A stretch of DNA of 64,000 nucleotides from Rhabdothermincola sp036846205 (GTDB lineage Bacteria; Actinomycetota; Acidimicrobiia; Acidimicrobiales; Acidimicrobilacustridaceae), in contig NZ_DAIUCK010000001.1 in the NCBI RefSeq assembly GCF_036846205.1, forward strand, positions 18,978-82,977, read 5' to 3'. The position numbers and the translations under genes are program-made. Below, one piece after another: positions 1 to 9,010 of the stretch (positions are counted from its first letter, which is position 1; every line of letters begins with the position of its first letter). Below the pieces are notes generated by a model. It was not told the DNA's origin. It saw only the letters and a list, made by a program, of their open reading frames with translations, and searched no databases.

Positions 1-118
1 GCGGATCCGTCGACCACGGAAAGGCTGGACACGGCACCACCGGCAGGTCACACTGGTGCAGTTCGTGTCAATGGCGGGACGCGACTGAACCGCCCGACAG
101 ACGGAGGACCACACCCCG

Positions 119-634
119 ATGCGAGTTCTGCGGACCACCCGTCTTCTCTTGGCGATGTTCCTCGCGGGCTTGGTCGTCGTCGCCGCTGCCCCGGTGGTGC
201 AGGCGCAGCAAGGCTACGCAGGCGGTTCGACCCTCACGGTCAGCAACCCTGCACCGGCCTGCGGGAGCTCGGTCACGTTGACGGGCACGGGCTTCAAGCC
301 CAACGCCGTTGTGACCTTGACCCAGGAGGGCGGGGGCACCATCGGCACGGTCACCACCGATGCCAACGGGACCTTCTCCTTCGTGTGGACCATCCCCGAG
401 CCGTGCACGGCCGGGACCGTCGTCATCCAGGCCAGTGACGGCACCACCGTCCTCAGCGTGTCGATCACCATCGGCGGCACCACGGCGCAGACCACCGGTA
501 CGACGACGCTGCCGCGGACGGGCTCCGACAACGGCAACCTGCTCCGAGCCGGGATCCTGCTGGTCGCCGCCGGTGGCCTGCTGGTCCTCGCCACCCGCAA
601 GCGCGCCACCGCCAAGGTCGGCAGCGACGCCTGA
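119..634 (+). CDS. LPXTG-anchored secreted surface protein
   Basis: A 171-residue exported protein predicted to be covalently attached to the cell wall by sortase. Residues 1-29 form a signal peptide (basic start, long hydrophobic core, small residues before the cleavage site). Residues about 36-115 look like an immunoglobulin-like (IPT/TIG-type) beta domain with two cysteines. A Thr-rich linker leads to the sorting motif LPRTG at residues 131-135, then a hydrophobic segment and a basic RKR tail, which is the standard sortase signal. The ATG start has a GGAGG ribosome site at 103-107. The function of the exposed domain is unknown. The gene converges on the acyl-CoA dehydrogenase gene, with a shared hairpin between them. 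Confidence 0.85.
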   Translation: MRVLRTTRLLLAMFLAGLVVVAAAPVVQAQQGYAGGSTLTVSNPAPACGSSVTLTGTGFKPNAVVTLTQEGGGTIGTVTTDANGTFSFVWTIPEPCTAGTVVIQASDGTTVLSVSITIGGTTAQTTGTTTLPRTGSDNGNLLRAGILLVAAGGLLVLATRKRATAKVGSDA

Positions 635-640
635 TCACAC

Positions 641-672
641 CCGCCGCTGAAGCAGCCGCCGGTCAGCGGCGG
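641..672. terminator. Bidirectional hairpin terminator
   Basis: Perfect 10-bp inverted repeat: CCGCCGCTGA at 641-650 and TCAGCGGCGG at 663-672, with a 12-nt loop. It lies exactly between two converging genes and includes the last codons and stop of the minus-strand gene. No T-tract follows on either strand, so termination is inferred from position and symmetry. Confidence 0.55.
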
Positions 673-1901
673 AGCAGGTCCTTGGCGATGTGGGTGATCT
701 GGATCTCGTCGGTGCCCGCGTAGATCTGCAGGACCTTGGCGTCCCGGGCCAGCTGCTCCACCTTGAACTCGGCCATGTAGCCGTTGCCGCCGAAGAGCTG
801 CACCGCCTCCATCGCCACCTCCACCGCGGCGCGCGCCGCGTACAGCTTCATCGCCGAGGCCTCGGCCAGCGTGAGCCCCCGTCCCGCCTGGCTCATCTCG
901 ATGTAGCGGAACACGAGGTTCTGCACGTTGAGCCGGTGGACCTCCATGCGTGCCAGCTTCTCCTGGATGAGCTGGAAGTTGCCGATCGGCTGGCCGAACT
1001 GCACCCGGTTCTTCGCGTACTCCACCGACACCTCGAGGCACTGCTCGATGATCCCGAGGGCCATGGCCGCCACTCCGGAGCGTTCCATGGAGAAGGTGTC
1101 CTTGGCTCCTTCGCGCCCCCCGGAGGGCACGTCCTCGGTCTCCCCGATGAGCCGGTCGATGCCCACCCGCACGTCCGAGAGGAACAGCTCGCCCGTCGGG
1201 GAGCTGTGCAACCCCATCTTGCGGAGCGGCTTGGACTGCTCGAGACCCGGCATGCCACGGTCGAGCACGAACGAGAGGATCTTGCGCTCCTCGGGCGGGT
1301 TGCCCTCATCCAGCTTGCAGATGAACACGATGGTGTCCGCGTAGGGGCCGTTGGTGATGAACGTCTTCGAACCGTTCAACACGTACTCCGAGCCGTCACG
1401 GCGGGCCGTCGACTTCATCGAGCCGAACGCGTCCGACCCGGAGTTGGGCTCCGTGATCGCCCAGGCACCGATCTTCTCCAGCGTGAGCAGCTCGGGCACC
1501 CAGCGCTCCTTCTGGCGGATGGTGCCCCGGCTGCTGATGGCCGCTGCGGTGAGACCCATCGACACCCCCATTGCCGTGACCATGCCGGGTGAGTAGCGGC
1601 ACAGCTCGATGATCGGGATCATGGTGAACGACGGGTCGGTGCCCCCATCCCGAGCTGGCTTCTCCGGAACGGGCTCGCCCTTGGCCCGGGCCTCTTCGAC
1701 CCGGCGCTCGAACTCGATCCGCTTCTTGAAGCTCTCGCGAGCGACGACGTCCATCCCGAAGGTGGCGAACAGCTTGCGGAGGATGTCATAGGGCGGGAGG
1801 TCGCCGTGTTCGAGCTGATCGTGCACCGGCACGATCTCCTTCTCGATGAACTGCCGGACCGCATCGCGCAGCATCAGCTGCTCGTCGCTCCACTCGAACA
1901 C
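663..1901 (-). CDS. Acyl-CoA dehydrogenase
   Basis: FAD-dependent dehydrogenase that introduces the alpha,beta double bond into an acyl-CoA, the first step of a beta-oxidation-type pathway. The 412 residues show the family order: helical N-terminal domain, a central beta domain with the flavin-contact region AITEPNSGSDAFG, and a C-terminal helical domain with QLFGGNGYM. Near the end the family's YEGT catalytic-base site reads IYAGTDEIQ, so that glutamate is absent. Isovaleryl-CoA-type members place the base elsewhere, which suggests a branched or unusual substrate. The GTG at 1901 was chosen because GGGGG lies just upstream and the conserved sequence starts there; an ATG 54 bp upstream would add unconserved residues. 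Substrate unknown. Confidence 0.85.
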   Translation of the reverse strand: MFEWSDEQLMLRDAVRQFIEKEIVPVHDQLEHGDLPPYDILRKLFATFGMDVVARESFKKRIEFERRVEEARAKGEPVPEKPARDGGTDPSFTMIPIIELCRYSPGMVTAMGVSMGLTAAAISSRGTIRQKERWVPELLTLEKIGAWAITEPNSGSDAFGSMKSTARRDGSEYVLNGSKTFITNGPYADTIVFICKLDEGNPPEERKILSFVLDRGMPGLEQSKPLRKMGLHSSPTGELFLSDVRVGIDRLIGETEDVPSGGREGAKDTFSMERSGVAAMALGIIEQCLEVSVEYAKNRVQFGQPIGNFQLIQEKLARMEVHRLNVQNLVFRYIEMSQAGRGLTLAEASAMKLYAARAAVEVAMEAVQLFGGNGYMAEFKVEQLARDAKVLQIYAGTDEIQITHIAKDLLRR

Positions 1902-1916
1902 GCTGCCCCCTTCCTC

Positions 1917-2013
1917 GGTCTCTGGCCGAGACCCTCCGATCGATGTGCCGTGCACCCGGACCGCAACACCGTAGGGGACGAGCTGGACGGCTCCAATCCG
2001 GCAGCTGGAGCCG
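1917..2013. promoter_or_regulatory. Divergent promoter region with two inverted repeats
   Basis: The 200-bp gap between the divergent acyl-CoA dehydrogenase and DUF4012 genes holds two symmetric elements. GGTCTC/GAGACC lies at 1917-1922 and 1928-1933, just upstream of the dehydrogenase start. CGGCTCCA/TGGAGCCG lies at 1988-1995 and 2006-2013. They could be operators or leader hairpins. A TANNNT element, TAGCGT at 2086-2091, sits 10 bp before the DUF4012 start and fits a nearly leaderless transcript. No regulator gene is adjacent. Confidence 0.3.
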
Positions 2014-2101
2014 GCAGGTCACGTCCACCGGACGCGTCCCGGCCGACCCGCCATCATGCGTCCCCGGGCGGCGGGACCCCACTGCTAGCGTCCTGGTTCC
2101 C

Positions 2102-4447
2102 ATGGCGCCGCCCACGGCAACGGCCACCGCCACCGACCGAGCGTCGATCGTCCGATCCCGACGTCGGTCCCTGGACCGCCGGATCGTACGTGCGGTCACC
2201 GCGGCTGCGGCCCTCGCCGCGGTCGCCGCCGGAGGTGAGGCCACCGGGCTCGCGGTGGTCGACGCGCTGTGGCGGGCCACTCTGGCGGCGGTGGTCACCG
2301 CCGCCGCGTCCCGATCACGCCGGTGGTCCTGGTTGTGGATGGCCGGGCTCGCCACTGCCGCCGCGGTCGGCTCCCCTGCCCTGATCCCCGGCTCGGCCGC
2401 GCTCGCCCTGGCACTCGTCGGGGTCTTCCAGGACCGCCGCAACCGGGTGCTCGGAGCATGCATCGGGGCGCTCACGATCCAGGCTCTGCTCCGGCTCCCC
2501 GACCTCGGCTTCCATGGCCTGACCGCCCTGGTGACGGCGTCGGCCGTCGCACCCGCGCTGTGGTCGGGCTACGACCGCAGCCAGCGCTCGGCGCAACAGC
2601 GGATCCTCCGGGCCCTCGCCGGGAGTGCGCTGGTGGTCTTCGTGCTCCTCGTCGGCCTGGCGATCGCCATGATCAACGCCCGCAACGAGCTCCAGCGCGG
2701 GGTGTCCTCGGCCCGGGCAGGCCTGGAGATGATCCGTGCGGGTGACCACGAGCAGGCCGCCGCCCGGTTCGAGCGCGCCGCCTCGGCGTTCTCCTCCGCG
2801 CACGACGCCCTCTCCTCGCCATGGAGCCAGCCCGCCCGGGCGCTCCCGCTCGTCTCCCAGCAGGTCGACGCCCTGGCCGGGATGTCGGAAGCGGGTGACG
2901 AGCTGGCCCGATCGGCTTCACGGATGGCCATCAGCGCCCCTTACCACCAGCTACGCGCCAAGCGGGGCACCATCGACCTGGAGCTCGTGCGGGCCATGCA
3001 GCAGCCCGTCGAGGACTCGACCGAGGCGCTGCGGTCGGCCCGAGAGCGGGTGGCGTCGGTGCGATCCCCGTGGCTGGTCCCGCCGATCGGGTCCGAGCTC
3101 GACGAGTTCGCCTCGGACATCGACCGGTCGTTGCCGCAAGCCGAGCTGGCGTCGGAGGGCCTGCGGGTCGCGCCGCGCCTGCTCGGCGGGGAGGGGCGAC
3201 GGCGGTATCTCCTCCTGTTCACCAGCCCGGCCGAGACCCGGTTCCTCGGTGGCTTCGTGGGCTCCTACGGCGTACTCACCGCGCTCGATGGGGAGTTGAC
3301 CCTCGAGCGTTCGGGTGCGTCGGCGGACCTGAGCGCCGGGCCCGGCGACGAGTTCGATCTGGAGGGCTTCGAGGAGACCCTCGTCCGGTACGGCAGGTAC
3401 CAGCCACAACGGTTCGTGCAGAACCTCACCGTGTCGCCCGACCTGCCGACGGACGCCGCGCTCGCCCGCGCCGTGTTCCCGCAGACGCTCGGAGGGGAGC
3501 CCATCGACGGGGTACTCGTGGCCGACCCGTTCGCGATCGCCGCGCTCCTCGAGCTCACCGGTCCGGTTCCGGTGGAGGGACTCGACACCCCCCTCGATTC
3601 GACCAATGCCGCCCGCTACCTGCTCGACGGCCAGTACCAGCGCTTCGAAGGCGATCTCGACGCGCGCCGCGATCGCTTGGCCGCCGCGGCCCGAGCGACC
3701 TTCGACGCCCTCCTCGAAACCGATCTCCCCGGACCCCGTCGACTCGGTGAAGTGCTCGGCCCGATGGTCCAGCAGAAGCGGCTGCTGTTGTGGACCTTCG
3801 ACGATGCCGAGCAGGCGTTCCTCGAGCACCTGGGTGCCGCCGGGCGTTTCAGCCCCCCCGACCACAGCGACTACCTGTCGGTGCGGGTCGCGAACGCCAA
3901 CGCCAACAAGATCGATGCGTACCTGCACCGGATCATCGACTACGACGTGCGATTCGATCCCGGCACGGGCCAGCTCTCGGCGAGGCTGACCGTGGAGCTG
4001 GTCAACGACGCACCGGGCTCGGGCCTGCCCCCGTACGTCATCGGCAACCATCGGGGTGAACCACCCGGAACCAACACCACCTACCTGTCCCTCTACACCC
4101 CGTCCCGGGTGGTCGGGGCCACCATCGATGGCCGGTCGCTGGCCCTCGAACCGCAGAGGGAGCTCGGGGGAACGGTCTGGTCGGCATTGGTCTCGGTGCC
4201 GCCGCAGAGCCGGACGACCCTCCGGTTCCAGCTCGAGGGCCAGCTGCCCGGCGGGACGACCTACCAGCTCGCGGCGCTCAGCCAGCCGCTCGCCCACCCC
4301 GATCTCCTGCGAGTTCGGCTGGGCTCTGCCGACGGCGCCTTCGAGGTCCGGGAGGGGGAAGGCCTGGAGGTCCGCGATGGTTCGGCCTCGGGCGAGCTGA
4401 TCTGGTCGGCGGATCGGTGGTTGCGTGCCGGCTTCCGCCGGCGTTGA
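2102..4447 (+). CDS. DUF4012 domain membrane protein
   Basis: A 781-residue membrane protein. After a basic cytoplasmic start there are about five to six hydrophobic segments within the first 200 residues. A coiled helical stretch follows, then a large extracytoplasmic part with the DUF4012 hallmark (YLLLFTSPAETRFLGGFVGSYG) and a C-terminal beta-rich region. DUF4012 proteins are typically encoded beside exopolysaccharide and cell-wall polymer genes; their biochemical role is not known. The start was set at ATG 2102, where hydrophobic topology and codon bias begin and where TAGCGT lies 10 bp upstream. The next genes downstream (acyltransferase, methyltransferase) support an envelope-polymer role by context. 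Confidence 0.8.
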   Translation: MAPPTATATATDRASIVRSRRRSLDRRIVRAVTAAAALAAVAAGGEATGLAVVDALWRATLAAVVTAAASRSRRWSWLWMAGLATAAAVGSPALIPGSAALALALVGVFQDRRNRVLGACIGALTIQALLRLPDLGFHGLTALVTASAVAPALWSGYDRSQRSAQQRILRALAGSALVVFVLLVGLAIAMINARNELQRGVSSARAGLEMIRAGDHEQAAARFERAASAFSSAHDALSSPWSQPARALPLVSQQVDALAGMSEAGDELARSASRMAISAPYHQLRAKRGTIDLELVRAMQQPVEDSTEALRSARERVASVRSPWLVPPIGSELDEFASDIDRSLPQAELASEGLRVAPRLLGGEGRRRYLLLFTSPAETRFLGGFVGSYGVLTALDGELTLERSGASADLSAGPGDEFDLEGFEETLVRYGRYQPQRFVQNLTVSPDLPTDAALARAVFPQTLGGEPIDGVLVADPFAIAALLELTGPVPVEGLDTPLDSTNAARYLLDGQYQRFEGDLDARRDRLAAAARATFDALLETDLPGPRRLGEVLGPMVQQKRLLLWTFDDAEQAFLEHLGAAGRFSPPDHSDYLSVRVANANANKIDAYLHRIIDYDVRFDPGTGQLSARLTVELVNDAPGSGLPPYVIGNHRGEPPGTNTTYLSLYTPSRVVGATIDGRSLALEPQRELGGTVWSALVSVPPQSRTTLRFQLEGQLPGGTTYQLAALSQPLAHPDLLRVRLGSADGAFEVREGEGLEVRDGSASGELIWSADRWLRAGFRRR

Positions 4448-4506
4448 CGGGGTGAGGTGGGGGGACCCGACGGTGAAGGCGGAGTGCTTCTCCCAGATGT
4501 CAGACT

Positions 4507-4528
4507 GGGCTGCCCGTACGGGCTGCCC
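4507..4528. repeat. 22-bp imperfect palindrome / direct repeat
   Basis: GGGCTGCCC occurs twice (4507-4515 and 4520-4528) around a central GTAC. The whole block is palindromic except for the middle T of each arm; its core GCCCGTACGGGC (4512-4523) is a perfect 12-bp palindrome. It lies in the 141-bp gap upstream of the acyltransferase gene and may be an operator or a transcript hairpin. Confidence 0.35.
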
Positions 4529-4588
4529 CACACCAGGAGTTCGCACTGCACGTTGCGGAGGATCTGCACACCATGAGCCGGGATAGCC

Positions 4589-7408
4589 GTGGCGCTCGCT
4601 GAGGTCGAGGCCCCCCCGGAACGACCACGACCGGGGCGTGAGCCCGCCCTCGGCGCGGCACGGAGGCGAGCGCAGCTTCCCTACTTCCCCGCGCTGGACG
4701 GGCTCCGAGGGTTGGCCGTCGCCGCCGTGCTGGCCTTCCACGGAGGCTTCAGCTGGATGGTCGGCGGCTTCCTCGGGGTGTCGACGTTCTTCACCCTCTC
4801 GGGGTTCCTGATCACCTCGCTGCTGCTGGCGGAGCGCGGTGGCCGCGGCGCGCTCGACCTCCGGGCCTTCTGGGCCCGCCGCTTCCGCCGGTTGATGCCG
4901 GCTGCGCTGGCCTGCCTCGCGTTCGTCATCCTCTTCGGCGTCTTCGCCGCGGACCCCACGCAGCGACGCAACCTCGCGGGCGACGAGTTGTCGGCCTTGG
5001 CGTACGTCGCGAACTGGCGGTTCATCCTCGCGGACAGCTCCTATGCCGACCTGTTCGCCGCGCCCTCGCCCGTGCTGCACTTCTGGAGCATCGCGATCGA
5101 GGAACAGTTCTACCTGGTCCTGCCCGTGCTGTTGGGAGGGCTGTTCACGCTCGGAGCGATGGCCAAGACCTCCGAAGATCCGAAACGTCGGTACTGGCTG
5201 ATGCGAATCCGGCACTACTACCGGGGGCTCACGGCGGGGATCATCGGCGCGCTCGCCGTGGTGTCGTTCTGCCTCGTCCGCTTCGGCGGCTTCAGTGTCG
5301 ACCGGATCTACTTCGGTACGGACACCCGGGCCAGCGAGCTGCTGGTCGGTGGCCTGCTCGCTGTGGTGCTGTTCCACGCGCCGGTCACCGCCCGCCTGGC
5401 TCGGCCGGGTGCCGTGCGCTCGGCGGCGGCCGGCTTCGGGGTCCTGGCACTCATCGCCGTGGCGGTGCTGTGGGTCCGTACACCCCAGACCAGCAGCTGG
5501 CTGTACGAGGGCGGCTTCACCCTCTACGCGGCGATCTCGGCGTTGGTGGTCCTGGCTGCGATCCTCCCAGCCGGCCCCGTCCCGAAGCTGCTCGCGATCG
5601 CCCCGATCCGGCATCTCGGTCGCATCTCCTACGGCGTGTACCTCTACCACTGGCCGGTCTTCCTCTGGGTCCGGCAGGAGACGACCCTCGGGCTGTGGCC
5701 CCGGTTCGCGTTGAGCGTGGCGATCACCCTGGTGATGGCCGAGCTGTCGTTCCGCTACCTCGAGACCCCGATCCGCGAAGGACGGGGGCTGCTCGACGTA
5801 CGGCCGATCCGGTTGGTCCCCTACGTCGTACCCGCGATCGTGGTGGCGGTCCTCGCCGTGAGCTTGACGGCTCCCAAGTCGACCCTCAACTTCGGGACCG
5901 TCCCGTTCGACTACGACACCGCCGCAGCCCGAGACGAAGGAAACCCGGGAACGACGACGCCGCCACCGCCCAGCGTGGCCTTCTTCGGTGACTCGACCGC
6001 CATCACGACCGGATGGGGGGTCGGCGCCTACCTCCAGGGAACCGGTGCCGGCAGCAACGTCGAGGGCTATGCCGGGCTCGGCTGCAGCGTGATCCGCACC
6101 GACGAGCGGCGCATCGAAGGCGTCGTCGACCGATCGAAACCCAACTGCCTCGACTGGGAGCACCTCTGGGGCGAGAAGATCACCCGAGGAAGGCCCGACG
6201 TCGCCGTCGTGCAGATCGGGCCCTGGGATATCGCGGACCGCAAGGTGCCAGGTGCCGACGGCTGGCGATCCCCGGGCGATCCCCGCTTCGACGAGTTCGC
6301 GCTCTCGGAGATGGTCCATGCCGTTGACGTCCTCTCTGCGCAGGGAGCGTTGGTGGTCTGGCTCACCAGCCCACTGCCCGGGCGAGCCGCGACCATCGAT
6401 GACAAGCCCGGTTGGGACGCGTCCGCACGTATGACGGCGTTGAATGCGATCATTGAGCGTTTGCCGGACCGGCGGCCCGGCAAGGTCGAGGTGGTCGATC
6501 TCGCCGGCTGGTTCCGGTCGCTCAGCGCGGACGAGGACGCTCGACTCCGGCCGGACGGGATCCACCTCACGATGGAGACCTCCCGCGAGGCGGCCGACTC
6601 GTTCATCGCCGGCGCGATCATCGACGCCTGGCGAGGGTGGTGGGAAGCACGCCAGGAGGGCGGCGCCCAGCAGCCTCCCAGCATCACTCAGCCCCCCACG
6701 CCGGTCGCGCCCGTCTCGGTGGTCGTGGTCGGCGACGGCACCGCCGAGCAGATCGCGGGGGGCTTGAGCGGCTGGGCGGAGGCAAACGGCGGTATCAGGG
6801 TGCGCTATTCGGGTGCCCCGACCTGCGGCATCGGCCGGCAAGGAACCCGTCGGGACCCGGTGACCAACGCCGAGGAGGCGCTACCGGCCGACTGCACCAA
6901 CTGGGAAGAACGCTTCCCGTTGGTGCTCGCCGGCACCCCTGCGGACGTCGTCGTGGCCCACACGGGACTGTGGGACGTGGTCGACCGCAGCCTCGACCCC
7001 GGCGTGTGGCGGACAGTCAACGACGACACCTACGACCTCTACCTGCTCGGTGAGCTGCTCGCCGCGTCAGATCGCCTACACGTGAACGGGGCCCGTGTCG
7101 TCTGGCTCCTCACCCCGCACGTCGATCCTGGCCGCGCGGCAGATGGCACCCCAGGAGCGCGACCGGCGTCGGAGCCGGAGCGGATCGACCGCCTCAACGA
7201 CCTCCTCCGCGAGGTGGCGGCCAAACGCGACTTCGTGACCGTGCTCGACTACGCGGCACAGGCACGGTCGTGGCCCGGTGGCGAGTTCGACCCCCGGATG
7301 CGCGCGGACGGTGTGGGACTCACCGCCGAAGGGGTGCGCTCCATCGCCGACTGGCTCGCGCCGCAGCTGATCGATCTGGTACGGCCAGCCGGCACTGGAG
7401 CACGTTGA
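4589..7408 (+). CDS. OafA/YrhL-type acyltransferase with two SGNH domains
   Basis: A 939-residue integral membrane O-acyltransferase likely to decorate a cell-surface polysaccharide. Residues about 30-430 form the acyltransferase-3 membrane domain: FPALDGLRGLAV with the family His shortly after, an RRFRRLMPA loop, and about ten membrane segments. An extracytoplasmic SGNH hydrolase domain follows (about 465-680) with nucleophile Ser469 in GDST and Asp656/His659 in DGIH. A second SGNH-like domain (about 710-935) repeats the pattern, but the catalytic positions are Gly717 in GDGT and Gly910 in DGVG, so it is probably inactive. The GTG start has no clear ribosome site. Family members normally carry one SGNH domain or none. 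Confidence 0.88.
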   Translation: MALAEVEAPPERPRPGREPALGAARRRAQLPYFPALDGLRGLAVAAVLAFHGGFSWMVGGFLGVSTFFTLSGFLITSLLLAERGGRGALDLRAFWARRFRRLMPAALACLAFVILFGVFAADPTQRRNLAGDELSALAYVANWRFILADSSYADLFAAPSPVLHFWSIAIEEQFYLVLPVLLGGLFTLGAMAKTSEDPKRRYWLMRIRHYYRGLTAGIIGALAVVSFCLVRFGGFSVDRIYFGTDTRASELLVGGLLAVVLFHAPVTARLARPGAVRSAAAGFGVLALIAVAVLWVRTPQTSSWLYEGGFTLYAAISALVVLAAILPAGPVPKLLAIAPIRHLGRISYGVYLYHWPVFLWVRQETTLGLWPRFALSVAITLVMAELSFRYLETPIREGRGLLDVRPIRLVPYVVPAIVVAVLAVSLTAPKSTLNFGTVPFDYDTAAARDEGNPGTTTPPPPSVAFFGDSTAITTGWGVGAYLQGTGAGSNVEGYAGLGCSVIRTDERRIEGVVDRSKPNCLDWEHLWGEKITRGRPDVAVVQIGPWDIADRKVPGADGWRSPGDPRFDEFALSEMVHAVDVLSAQGALVVWLTSPLPGRAATIDDKPGWDASARMTALNAIIERLPDRRPGKVEVVDLAGWFRSLSADEDARLRPDGIHLTMETSREAADSFIAGAIIDAWRGWWEARQEGGAQQPPSITQPPTPVAPVSVVVVGDGTAEQIAGGLSGWAEANGGIRVRYSGAPTCGIGRQGTRRDPVTNAEEALPADCTNWEERFPLVLAGTPADVVVAHTGLWDVVDRSLDPGVWRTVNDDTYDLYLLGELLAASDRLHVNGARVVWLLTPHVDPGRAADGTPGARPASEPERIDRLNDLLREVAAKRDFVTVLDYAAQARSWPGGEFDPRMRADGVGLTAEGVRSIADWLAPQLIDLVRPAGTGAR

Positions 7409-7410
7409 AC

Positions 7411-7908
7411 GTGCACGTCCAGGCCTACGACTTCGTCGCCCGCCACGCGACGGGGACCGCGGGGGCACGAGTCCTCGAGCTCGGCAGCCTCGACATCAAC
7501 GGGAGTGTGCGTCCCCTCTTCGCCGGTGCCCGCAGCTACCACGGCGTCGACCTCGCCCCGGGACCGGGGGTCGACGAGGTGGCAGACGCCGCGGACTGGC
7601 GGGCTCCAGGATCCTTCGACGTGGTCGTGACCACCGAGGTGCTCGAGCACGCAGCCCGCTGGCGCGACATCCTCTCCAACGCGTGGGAGGCGCTCGTTCC
7701 CGGTGGGAGGCTGATCGTCACCTGCGCGACAGACCCCCGCCCACCTCACAGCGCGATCGACGGCTGGGCGCTGCGGGAAGGCGAGTGGTACGAGAACGTC
7801 TCGCCGACCCAGCTGCGGGCGCTGCTCGACAGGTGGGGGGCGAGCTGCTGGACGCTCGAAGTGGCGCTCGATCGCGGCGATCTCTACCTGCGCGCCGACA
7901 AGCCCTGA
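7411..7908 (+). CDS. Class I SAM-dependent methyltransferase
   Basis: A 165-residue methyltransferase of the small Methyltransf_11 type. Motif I reads VLELGSLDINGS, followed by YHGVDLAPGPGVD (acidic ribose-binding region), FDVVVTTEVLEHA and a post-motif PGGRLIVTCA strand, so the cofactor-binding fold is complete. The acceptor is unknown; the polysaccharide neighbours suggest a sugar or glycolipid. GTG 7411 sits 10 nt after GGAG (7397-7400) and 2 bp after the acyltransferase stop. A TTG at 7405 would overlap that stop and is less well spaced. The two genes are almost certainly cotranscribed. Confidence 0.8.
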   Translation: MHVQAYDFVARHATGTAGARVLELGSLDINGSVRPLFAGARSYHGVDLAPGPGVDEVADAADWRAPGSFDVVVTTEVLEHAARWRDILSNAWEALVPGGRLIVTCATDPRPPHSAIDGWALREGEWYENVSPTQLRALLDRWGASCWTLEVALDRGDLYLRADKP

Positions 7909-7929
7909 GTTCCAGCCCGCGCCAAGGCC

Positions 7930-9009
7930 TCAGAGTTCACCGGTCAGCTCGGTGAGCACGACATCCGCGATGCGCTCGGCGGCGTGCCCGTCCCACAGCG
8001 CTGGGCGCTGCGCCGGCACCCCGTGCTGCAACACCCGCTCCACCTCGGCCACGATCACCTGCGGTTCACGCCCGATGACCCGGTTGGTGCCCTCCTCGAC
8101 CGTGATCGGCCGCTCAGTGCTGTCTCGCAGGGTGAGGCATGGCACGCCAAGCACGGTCGTCTCCTCCTGCACCCCGCCAGAGTCCGTGAGGACCACCGCG
8201 GCGGCCGCTTCCAGGGCCACGAAATCCAGATAGCCGAGCGGGTCGAGGAGCCGGATGCCGGGTGCCACCCCGATCTCGTCGACCACCGCTCGGGCCCGGG
8301 GATGGACCGGGAACACGACGGGCAGCTGCCTCGACACGCTCGCCAGCGCGGCGAGGAGCCCGCGCAACACGCCCGGGTCGTCGACGTTCGCCGGGCGGTG
8401 CAGCGTGACCAGCGCGTAGCCCCCGCGGTCCAGGCCGAGCCGGTCGAGCACCGGCCGGTGGCGCGCGCGATCGAGATTTCCGAGCAGGGTGTCGATCATC
8501 ACGTTGCCGACCAGGTGGATCTGCGAAGGCGTGTGTCCCTCGGCGCGGAGGTTGTCGACCGCGTCGGGGGACGGAGCGAACAGGACGTCACTCAACCGGT
8601 CGGTGACGATCCGGTTGATCTCCTCGGGCATCGATCGGTCGCCACTGCGCAGGCCGGCTTCGACATGTGCCAGGCGCACCCTCGCCTTGGCCGAGACGAG
8701 CGCGGCGGCCATGGTGGAGTTCACGTCGCCGACCACGATCATCATCTCCGGCGCCAGCTCGGCCACCACCGGCTCGAGGGCCAGCATGACCCCCGCGGTC
8801 TGCTGCGCATGGGTGCCCGAGCCCACACCGAGGTGCAGATCCGGCGCCCGCAGACCCAGTTCGTCGAAGAAGACGTCGCTCAGCAAAGGGTCGTAGTGCT
8901 GCCCGGTGTGCACCAGGTGCACACCGATGCCGCGAGCCTCGAGCGCGTCGAGCACCGGCTTGACCTTCATGAAGTTCGGGCGCGCCGCGGCGACGCACAT
9001 GACCTTCAC
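7930..9009 (-). CDS. wecB: UDP-N-acetylglucosamine 2-epimerase
   Basis: Non-hydrolysing epimerase interconverting UDP-GlcNAc and UDP-ManNAc, supplying ManNAc units for envelope polymers. The 359 residues match the family's usual length. Visible signatures are the N-terminal Rossmann strand with RPNFMK, HTGQHYD, GDVNSTMAAAL, HVEAGLRSGDRSMPEEINR, the central LVTLHRPANVD and the UDP-binding DSGGVQEE followed by RDSTERPITVEEGTNR. The GTG at 9009 starts 1 bp after the stop of the preceding DUF6351-like gene, so translation is probably coupled. No UDP-ManNAc dehydrogenase gene is visible nearby. Confidence 0.93.
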   Translation of the reverse strand: MKVMCVAAARPNFMKVKPVLDALEARGIGVHLVHTGQHYDPLLSDVFFDELGLRAPDLHLGVGSGTHAQQTAGVMLALEPVVAELAPEMMIVVGDVNSTMAAALVSAKARVRLAHVEAGLRSGDRSMPEEINRIVTDRLSDVLFAPSPDAVDNLRAEGHTPSQIHLVGNVMIDTLLGNLDRARHRPVLDRLGLDRGGYALVTLHRPANVDDPGVLRGLLAALASVSRQLPVVFPVHPRARAVVDEIGVAPGIRLLDPLGYLDFVALEAAAAVVLTDSGGVQEETTVLGVPCLTLRDSTERPITVEEGTNRVIGREPQVIVAEVERVLQHGVPAQRPALWDGHAAERIADVVLTELTGEL

Positions 9010-9010
9010 G

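Noticed and set aside
2951..6841. Very long open frame (about 1296 codons) on the minus strand
   Set aside because: It lies antisense to the well-supported DUF4012 and acyltransferase genes, has a composition rich in Arg, Gly, His and Asp with no domain, and is an artefact of high GC.
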